DNA from: Planctomycetaceae bacterium
GTDB taxonomy: Bacteria; Planctomycetota; Planctomycetia; Planctomycetales; Planctomycetaceae
Direction: 5' to 3'
NCBI GenBank assembly: GCA_021732975.1
Contig: JAKFWC010000021.1
Span: forward strand, 1 to 64,000
DNA: 64,000 nt
Shown: one piece after another, positions 57,741 to 64,000 of the stretch
How positions within the stretch are numbered: position 1 is the stretch's first letter
Layout of the letters: every line of letters starts with the position of its first letter
The notes under the pieces: generated by a model
Seen by the model: the letters and a program-made list of their open reading frames with translations, nothing else
What the model was told of the DNA's origin: nothing
The model's database searches: none
Program-made: the position numbers and the translations under genes

Positions 57741-60296
57741 TTACAGAATTGCGAGTGGGTTCCGGCGTTCTTCAAGTGTGCCGCGAGTGACGCCGACGCG
57801 GTTGGACGCTTCAAGGGCCTGCCACACGGCTTCACCGGTCAACTTGCCGTCGAGCAAATCGCCATAGAGAGCAATCGTGCGGGTGGCTTGGGTCGCGGTT
57901 TCATCGAGCAGTTCGACGCGGAAATCGCGGACGCCCCGTTCGAGCAATATGGGGACAATCTCCGCGGCACTTTGCGACCGCGAATTGTAGAGGGTGTTCC
58001 GGCAACCCACATCGGCTTTGAGCGGATGCTCGGCTCCTACCCGGTCGCGGAGTTTGACGAGATGATCGTCGCACGGCCGGCCGCAGTTCGTTTTGTTCGT
58101 GCCGGGTGACAGCACCGCACAGAAGACGCAATGCTCCATGTGGAACATCGGCATGTGCTGGTGGATCACTGTCTCGATCCAGGTTGCGGGAGTGTGACCG
58201 ACGAGGTCGAGCAACTGATCGCGATTCAAATCGTACGACGCCGTCAACCGCCGGGCACCGAACTGCATCAGCCAGTCGGCGGTCAATTCGTTCGTGACGT
58301 TCATCGAGTAATCGAGCACGAACGGAATGTTGTTGTCCTGACAGAACCGCATTCCCGCGAGATTTCGCACAAGAATTCCATCCGGCGACCAGCGTTTCAG
58401 GACGACGAAGATGCCGGTTTCCTCGGGCTTCTGGATGCGCGGCGGGGCGAGCCAGATCGTTTTACCGGCGGCATGGGCAATCTCGATCGCGCTGGAATAC
58501 TCCCGCAAGTCCTGAAAGTCGGCATACAGTGACGCCACCGAGGTCGCTGCCGCCGCACGGATTTGTTCGAGTGTGCGACAGAGGACATGCAGCCGCGCCG
58601 CTGTGGTTTCTGCTGAGATTGTTCGCGCTGTGTTCAAACTACTACGAAGGTGCGACAGGACATCACTGTCAGAGAGCGAACGCGCCGGCGGTTGCCCGCA
58701 GGTTTCGGTCAGGTCACGAATCAATTCCTGCCGCACGCGCGAGAGCACACTCAGCGGCACGATGGGGCTGCCGACGATTTCACAGCGCACGTCTCGCAAG
58801 CGAAAGACCGTGTGGCCCAAGCGCCCGAGTTGCTCGCGGAAGAACTCTTCGGACGCCGGCCGGGTCCGCGCAACTTGCAGCGGTTCCTCGCTGAAGACGG
58901 TGAGCGTCGCGCCGGTTTCAGTCTGTGCAACAATCCGCAGCGGTTCGCCGACAGACGCAAATACTTCGAAGTTGACGTTCTGTTTGCGGACGGGATCGGC
59001 GGACGAAAACGATTGCCGCAGCCGCGCAGTCAATTCCGGATCGTCGGTTTTCCACACTTTCTGACCGGGGACGACGCGCGAGAAATCGATGTGTCCCGGC
59101 TGAAATTCAAGGTCGACATGGCCTGTTGAAACGGTTTCTTCCAAGCGATCCTGATCGCGATAAACGCCGAAGACGCGGCCGCCCTGTTCATCTCCGGCGA
59201 CGGTGCGGTCGCCGTCGAAGACGATGCCATCACCGCGTTTAATCGGGGCGGCGAGTTTCACTTCGACGCAATCGGTGAGCACCGTGACGACTTCACCCAG
59301 AAACACGCCGCGTTTGGCGGAACTGAGCGCCGGCACCAATCGCTTGTGGTCGCATCCCTCCAGCCAGCCGGGAGCCAAGCCGCGTGAGAACGACAATTCC
59401 ATCTCGCGCTGGGCATCAGCATCGAGACGGACCGGCTGCTGCTCCATCGCGGCATCAATTGCCGTACGGTAATGCCGGGTAATGTTGGCGACGTACTCCG
59501 GCGTCTTCAACCGGCCTTCGATTTTGAACGAGTTGACCCCGGCAGCAATGAGGTCGGGCGTGAGTTCATACGCGGCCAAGTCCTGTGGACTAAGTAGGTA
59601 TTTCATTGCGCCGAGATCGACATCTTTGCCGTCGCAAATCAGTTCGTACGGCAACCGGCACGCCTGGGCACATTGACCGCGATTGGCACTGCGACCGCCG
59701 AGCGATTCACTAGTCAGACACTGTCCGGAGTACGCGACGCACAACGCTCCGTGAACGAAGACCTCGATTTCGAGGTCCGTCTGCTGACGAATCATGCGGA
59801 TTTCGTCCAATGACATTTCGCGGGCCAGCACCACGCGCTCGATGCCGAGTTCCGCGGCGACGTTGATGCACTCGGCGCTCGTGAGCGTCATTTGTGTCGA
59901 CGCATGCAACGGCAGGTCTGGCGACAACGCCCGGATCAGTCGCGCGACGCCAATATCCTGCACGAGTACGGCATCGACACCCAACTTCGTGATGGCCCGC
60001 ACGGCGGCAATCACATCTGGCAACTCGTTGGTGAAGGCCAACGTGTTCAGCGTCACGAAGCCTTTCACACCCCGTTGATGCAGGTACTTCATCGCCTCGG
60101 CGGTTTCATCGAGGGACAAATTCGCTGCCCGGGCGCGGGCATTGAAGCCAACATCCAAGCCGAAGTAGACCGCATCCGCCCCGTTTTCGACGGCGGCGGG
60201 AAGGCACGCCATGCTCCCCACCGGCGCGAGCAGCTCCGGTCGTTGGAGCGGCAGCGGAGACAAAGTGAGAACAGCGTCAGCGATAGCGGTCGACAA
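57741..60296 (-). CDS. U32-family peptidase / tRNA-rRNA hydroxylation-type protein with DUF3656-like middle region
   Basis: 851 aa; ELLAPVGSMACLPAAVENGADAVYFGL, HASTQMTLTSAECINVAAELGIERVVLAREMSLDEI, EVFVHGALCVAYSGQCLTSESLGGRSANRGQCAQACRLPYEL. Confidence 0.95.
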   Translation of the reverse strand: MSTAIADAVLTLSPLPLQRPELLAPVGSMACLPAAVENGADAVYFGLDVGFNARARAANLSLDETAEAMKYLHQRGVKGFVTLNTLAFTNELPDVIAAVRAITKLGVDAVLVQDIGVARLIRALSPDLPLHASTQMTLTSAECINVAAELGIERVVLAREMSLDEIRMIRQQTDLEIEVFVHGALCVAYSGQCLTSESLGGRSANRGQCAQACRLPYELICDGKDVDLGAMKYLLSPQDLAAYELTPDLIAAGVNSFKIEGRLKTPEYVANITRHYRTAIDAAMEQQPVRLDADAQREMELSFSRGLAPGWLEGCDHKRLVPALSSAKRGVFLGEVVTVLTDCVEVKLAAPIKRGDGIVFDGDRTVAGDEQGGRVFGVYRDQDRLEETVSTGHVDLEFQPGHIDFSRVVPGQKVWKTDDPELTARLRQSFSSADPVRKQNVNFEVFASVGEPLRIVAQTETGATLTVFSEEPLQVARTRPASEEFFREQLGRLGHTVFRLRDVRCEIVGSPIVPLSVLSRVRQELIRDLTETCGQPPARSLSDSDVLSHLRSSLNTARTISAETTAARLHVLCRTLEQIRAAAATSVASLYADFQDLREYSSAIEIAHAAGKTIWLAPPRIQKPEETGIFVVLKRWSPDGILVRNLAGMRFCQDNNIPFVLDYSMNVTNELTADWLMQFGARRLTASYDLNRDQLLDLVGHTPATWIETVIHQHMPMFHMEHCVFCAVLSPGTNKTNCGRPCDDHLVKLRDRVGAEHPLKADVGCRNTLYNSRSQSAAEIVPILLERGVRDFRVELLDETATQATRTIALYGDLLDGKLTGEAVWQALEASNRVGVTRGTLEERRNPLAIL

Positions 60297-60356
60297 ATCA
60301 CGGCCTCAAAAGACAAAGAGACGAATAGTATACGCAGTCCGCAGCGGAATTCGGTC

Positions 60357-61253
60357 TCAATCGGTACGGTCGGGGACGAATAACGTCAATGCTCGCGGAA
60401 GGAGGCTGATTTCCACGGGTGTTGTGCCCGCCGGATCGCCATCCAGATGCACGGGAATGGGTTCATCGCAGGTGATTGTCGCCCCCGACAGTTGGAGACA
60501 GACCACCGCGCGACGGCGTTCGACCGTTCCCCACCACGCGGCCCAGAGATCGAGCAGTCGATTCCACAGCGTGCCGCGTTGGAACAGCCGGAAATCCAGC
60601 AAACCATCATCCCCCACTGCGGTTTTAGCCCAGCGTAGTCCAACAGCATAGGTCGGTAAGTTCGACAAGAGGATATGCGTTGCGCGGTGGGTGTTTCCCA
60701 CGGGATCGTGGAGTGTCAACGTCGGCCAATCACGACGGCAAAGGCAGCGCCAGATCGGTCCGAGATAGTGCAGTTTCGTAATATGACCGCGACGGGCGGA
60801 GTGGACATCGTGAATGATGGACGCATCAAGTCCGATGCCCGCACAGATGACGAACCGCTTGCTTCCTGCACAACCGACATCCAGGACACGCGTGTGACCG
60901 GCATGGATGATGGCCGCGAGTCGGCGGCCCGAGCGCGGGAGACGAAAGAATTTGGCGAGCAGGTTCTCGGTTCCGAGCGGTAACACGGTGAGTGGGACGC
61001 CGGGATAACGAGTGAGGAGGTCGCATACGGTGCCGTCGCCGCCAGCAGCGATGAGACAGTGCAACCGCAGTCGATGAGCAGGATCGGACATCCACGCGGC
61101 CAAGCGGTCGCGGTTGCGAAACATCCGGGGTTGATAGCCGTGCGACTTCAGTTCACGGACGAGTTCAAGCAGTTCCCACCGGCGCGTGCGAGCCCCGGCT
61201 TTGGGATTCCGTTGGATCACGACGTAGCGCAAAGTGGGCCGTGCGGAACTCAA
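60357..61253 (-). CDS. Diacylglycerol kinase/lipid kinase family protein
   Basis: 298 aa; VIQRNPKAGARTRRWELLELVREL, IAAGGDGTVCDLLTRYPG, LPLGTENLLAKFFRLP, HLDGDPAGTTPVEISLLPRALTLFVP. Confidence 0.92.
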   Translation of the reverse strand: MSSARPTLRYVVIQRNPKAGARTRRWELLELVRELKSHGYQPRMFRNRDRLAAWMSDPAHRLRLHCLIAAGGDGTVCDLLTRYPGVPLTVLPLGTENLLAKFFRLPRSGRRLAAIIHAGHTRVLDVGCAGSKRFVICAGIGLDASIIHDVHSARRGHITKLHYLGPIWRCLCRRDWPTLTLHDPVGNTHRATHILLSNLPTYAVGLRWAKTAVGDDGLLDFRLFQRGTLWNRLLDLWAAWWGTVERRRAVVCLQLSGATITCDEPIPVHLDGDPAGTTPVEISLLPRALTLFVPDRTD

Positions 61254-61426
61254 CCCCGTCCACCTTCACAGCAGGTTTGACAGATCGTATGGCAGCGCTC
61301 GCAGACCCACTTCTGACGGATCGCGATCAGATGTCCGCCGCAAACCGGGCACACGGGGAGATCCTCCAGCGATTCCACAGACGGTGGGGTCGTCGTCGAT
61401 GGCGGTGGTGGCTGAGGTTCTTCCAT
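61250..61426 (-). CDS. Small double-CXXC zinc-ribbon protein
   Basis: 58 aa from ATG at 61426: MEEPQPPPPSTTTPPSVESLEDLPVCPVCGGHLIAIRQKWVCERCHTICQTCCEGGRG; ATGA overlap with lipid kinase start. Confidence 0.75.
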   Translation of the reverse strand: MEEPQPPPPSTTTPPSVESLEDLPVCPVCGGHLIAIRQKWVCERCHTICQTCCEGGRG

Positions 61427-61445
61427 GGAATGTTGCCTGGTTCCT

Positions 61446-61511
61446 GTGTACCACTGGTTCTGCCAGTGCTGTTTTTTCAGGAGGAAGACACTGGCAGAGC
61501 CAGTGGCACAC
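61446..61511. repeat. GTGTACCACTGG...CCAGTGGCACAC palindromic element
   Basis: GTGTACCACTGGTTCTGCCAGTG ... CACTGGCAGAGCCAGTGGCACAC. Confidence 0.88.
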
Positions 61512-61530
61512 GAAATCACTCGATGGGCTT

Positions 61531-62136
61531 TCAACCTAAAGTTCGCAGGATGGTGACTCCGCGTTGAACGTAGATGACGCCACTCCAGAGGGTCACGAGC
61601 ACCATTCCCCAGAGAGAAAGATCTCGCAGCAACACAATCGACATCGGGCCGATCATCCACGTGCGAATCGCGTCATCCATGGTCAATAGGGCGATGGTTG
61701 CCGCCACGCATTGCAGGAACATCTTCAGCTTGCCCACCGCCGACGCAGAAAAATCCGCCCCGCGCTGTTCGAGGAAACCTCGCAGGCTGGTGACGAGCAT
61801 CTCGCGTCCCAGGACCGCAATCACCATCCACGCCGTGACGCCCGATTCCCGATACGGCAACAGGAAGATGAACACGCCGGACGTGATGAACTTGTCCACA
61901 AACGGGTCCATGATGCGGCCCAGTTGCGTGATTAATTGGTACTTGCGGGCGATGTAGCCATCGAGGATGTCCGTCAGCACCGCGAAGACAAACAGCCCCG
62001 CGGACCACACCCAACCCACGCCGGCGGACATCATGCCGAACAACACAAACGACAGCGCCAGCCGCGCGAACGTAATGATGTTCGGCAGATTCAGGTTGCG
62101 CTCGGGAACGGATGTCATCGTGGGAGAAGTCATCAT
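61531..62136 (-). CDS. pgsA: CDP-diacylglycerol--glycerol-3-phosphate 3-phosphatidyltransferase
   Basis: 201 aa; LNLPNIITFARLALSFVLFG, DILDGYIARKYQLITQLGRIMDPFVDKF (CDP-OH-P transferase motif DGxxAR...GxxxDxxxD-like). Confidence 0.93.
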   Translation of the reverse strand: MMTSPTMTSVPERNLNLPNIITFARLALSFVLFGMMSAGVGWVWSAGLFVFAVLTDILDGYIARKYQLITQLGRIMDPFVDKFITSGVFIFLLPYRESGVTAWMVIAVLGREMLVTSLRGFLEQRGADFSASAVGKLKMFLQCVAATIALLTMDDAIRTWMIGPMSIVLLRDLSLWGMVLVTLWSGVIYVQRGVTILRTLG

Positions 62137-62199
62137 TCTTTGCTTGCGATTAGCGGGCGAAAAAGTCTGCGATCAATTTCAAATTGATGCAGATTCGAC

Positions 62200-62598
62200 C
62201 TATTCCAGCCAATCTTCAAATCGTAATCCGGGAATCAGAGCGAAGTGTTTTACATTGTGCGTGACCAATGTCAGATCATTTTGAATTGCTACCGCCGCAA
62301 TCATCATGTCGACAACATCAACTACCAAACCCTTCGCTAACATTTCAGACCGCAGGCGACCGAATGTTCGGGCACATGCACGATCAAAATCGATGATTTT
62401 CACATCGACCAGCATGTCGTTATCGATGGCTTTCAATAACTGTTCCGACCGACCTCGTTTCATTGCCCAGACATAGAGTTCCGCCAGTGAGATCGAAGCG
62501 ATGCACAGCCCGCCGTTATGCTGAAAGAAACGATGTGTCAACCGAGCCGGGCGTCTTAACCATGCTGAGCAGATATTCGTATCGAGCAGGTAGCTCAT
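62200..62598 (-). CDS. PIN-domain toxin (VapC-like)
   Basis: 132 aa; MSYLLDTNICSAWLRRP, SLAELYVWAMKRGR, VDVVDMMIAAVAIQNDLTLVTHNVKHF. Confidence 0.93.
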   Translation of the reverse strand: MSYLLDTNICSAWLRRPARLTHRFFQHNGGLCIASISLAELYVWAMKRGRSEQLLKAIDNDMLVDVKIIDFDRACARTFGRLRSEMLAKGLVVDVVDMMIAAVAIQNDLTLVTHNVKHFALIPGLRFEDWLE

Positions 62599-62852
62599 TC
62601 GTTATCTTCCAGATCGAGGTCGCGATTTCGACCCCCTTGACGCGATCGGGCAATTTCCTCCAGGATGCGGTCGTCTTCTTCAGTCCACCACTCGTTGAGA
62701 ATTCCTGCGCATCGACTTAACCCGTCTCCCCATTTGGTTAAGGATGCGGGTGTGGGTTGAAGCACAACTTGGACGCGCACGCCATCCGGAAGCTCCAAGG
62801 GCTCTGTCAATTCGATGGATTGACCATGCACGATTCCTTCGTATGTCTTCAT
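62595..62852 (-). CDS. Antitoxin (AF2212-/DUF104-like) partner of the PIN toxin
   Basis: 85 aa; MKTYEGIVHGQSIELTEPLELPDGVRVQVVLQP; ATGA overlap with the toxin start. Confidence 0.82.
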   Translation of the reverse strand: MKTYEGIVHGQSIELTEPLELPDGVRVQVVLQPTPASLTKWGDGLSRCAGILNEWWTEEDDRILEEIARSRQGGRNRDLDLEDNE

Positions 62853-62867
62853 CGTAATTCCTTCGAT

Positions 62868-64000
62868 CTATCCCATCCGCACAATGGGTAATCCCGCTTC
62901 CAGTTGCGGGGCGCGGCCGCTTTCGTCCGCACCGGTGGCTTGGCCGACGAAATCGTAGTCGCGGCGTTCGAGCAGTTCGACGGGGACCATTTGTCCGGGG
63001 GCGAGATTCTCGCCGGTAACGTAGACTTCGCCATCAATTTCTGGAGCATCGCAGTACGCGCGGCCGGTCCACACGCCGTCTTCTACGGGGGCATCGATCA
63101 GCACATCGAGTTCGTAGCCGAGCAGTGAGTCGCCGAACTGGAAGGCGATATCCTGTTGCAACGCCATCAGCTCATCACGCCGGGCTTCTTTGACGGATTC
63201 GGGAAGATGGTCGGTCAATTTCACGGCGGGTGTGCCCGGTTCGACGGAGTACGTGAAGACGCCCATTCGCTGGAATTGCGTCTCTTTCACGAACTGCCGC
63301 ATCGTCTCGAACTGAGCGTCAGTTTCGCCGGGAAAACCAGTGATGAACGTGGTTCGCAGCACGAGATTCGGAATCCGTTCACGGAGCTTGTGAATAAGCG
63401 TTTCCGTCTGGGCCCGGTTCACACGACGTTGCATCCGTCGCAGCAGCGTGTCGTCGATGTGCTGCAACGGCATGTCGAGGTATGGAAGAATTTTCGGCGA
63501 CTGTGCGATCGTCTCAATCAATTCGTCGGTGAAGTTGATCGGGTAGAGATAGAGCAGGCGAATCCAATCGATCCCCTCGACCTTTTCGAGCTCCTTCAGC
63601 AACTCGGCGAGACGCAGGCGGCCGTAAAGATCGAGGCCGTAGTATGTCGTGTCCTGCGCGACGAGATTCAGCTCGCGGACGCCATCACTTGCCAGTTCGC
63701 GAGCTTCTTCCAGCACCATTTCGATCGGTTTGGTGACGTGCTTGCCGCGCATCTTCGGGATTGAGCAGAACGTACAGGTGCGGTCGCAGCCCTCGGAGAT
63801 TTTCAGATAGGCATAGTGCCGCGGCGTGATGCGGAGGCGCGCGCGATCGTCCATCGCTTTAATCGGCGCGGGACGGAACAGCTCGCGCTGCTCGCGGGCG
63901 CCCCCAACGAGGTGATCCGCGACCCGGTTGATTTCATCGCGACCGAAGACCCCGACGATGTGGTCAATTTCGGGAAGTTCGTCCACCAGCGCCGGACCGA
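62868..64000 (-). CDS. rimO: Ribosomal protein S12 methylthiotransferase, 5' end beyond the window
   Basis: ISEGCDRTCTFCSIPKMRGKHVTKPIEMVLEEAREL radical-SAM motif, NLVAQDTTYYGLDLYG, YLDMPLQHIDDTLLRRMQRR, C-terminal TRAM-like region; frame remains open to window end. Confidence 0.93.
   Translation of the reverse strand, partial: GPALVDELPEIDHIVGVFGRDEINRVADHLVGGAREQRELFRPAPIKAMDDRARLRITPRHYAYLKISEGCDRTCTFCSIPKMRGKHVTKPIEMVLEEARELASDGVRELNLVAQDTTYYGLDLYGRLRLAELLKELEKVEGIDWIRLLYLYPINFTDELIETIAQSPKILPYLDMPLQHIDDTLLRRMQRRVNRAQTETLIHKLRERIPNLVLRTTFITGFPGETDAQFETMRQFVKETQFQRMGVFTYSVEPGTPAVKLTDHLPESVKEARRDELMALQQDIAFQFGDSLLGYELDVLIDAPVEDGVWTGRAYCDAPEIDGEVYVTGENLAPGQMVPVELLERRDYDFVGQATGADESGRAPQLEAGLPIVRMG

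Overview
The window reads as a contiguous, gene-dense chromosomal segment from a planctomycete-like bacterium. The taxonomic call rests on two DUF1549/DUF1553 (PSCyt/PSD1) proteins, a DUF1501 protein, a planctomycete cytochrome-type WD40 protein, a YTV-repeat cell-wall-type protein and an H1-like KAAKK protein. About 48 CDSs are supported. They include an SLC13 permease, two trans-sulfuration PLP enzymes, a Ser/Thr kinase with a probable extracellular beta-helix, a three-gene ABC-2 exporter, a sugar ABC importer, pyrG-kdsB, rnc, a DegP-type protease, tagaturonate epimerase, a phosphohexomutase, a U32 peptidase, pgsA, a PIN toxin/antitoxin pair and a 5'-truncated rimO at the right edge. No rRNA, tRNA, CRISPR array, prophage or transposase was recognised. 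The most unusual items are: (i) a roughly 70-cysteine secreted protein built from two sequence classes that share a 16-residue (48-bp) period; (ii) a 49-aa lysine/alanine H1-like protein with an intrinsic terminator, preceded by about 700 bp of apparently non-coding DNA rich in recurring GCGCGGGC/CATCGCGC words; (iii) an ABC sugar permease with an LRR-like C-terminal extension; (iv) a zinc-PLC-like/DUF4332 fusion; and (v) several families of intergenic palindromic (MITE/REP-like) elements, one of which appears to supply the C-terminus of kdsB. All functional calls come from reading the sequence and remembered family motifs; no searches were run.
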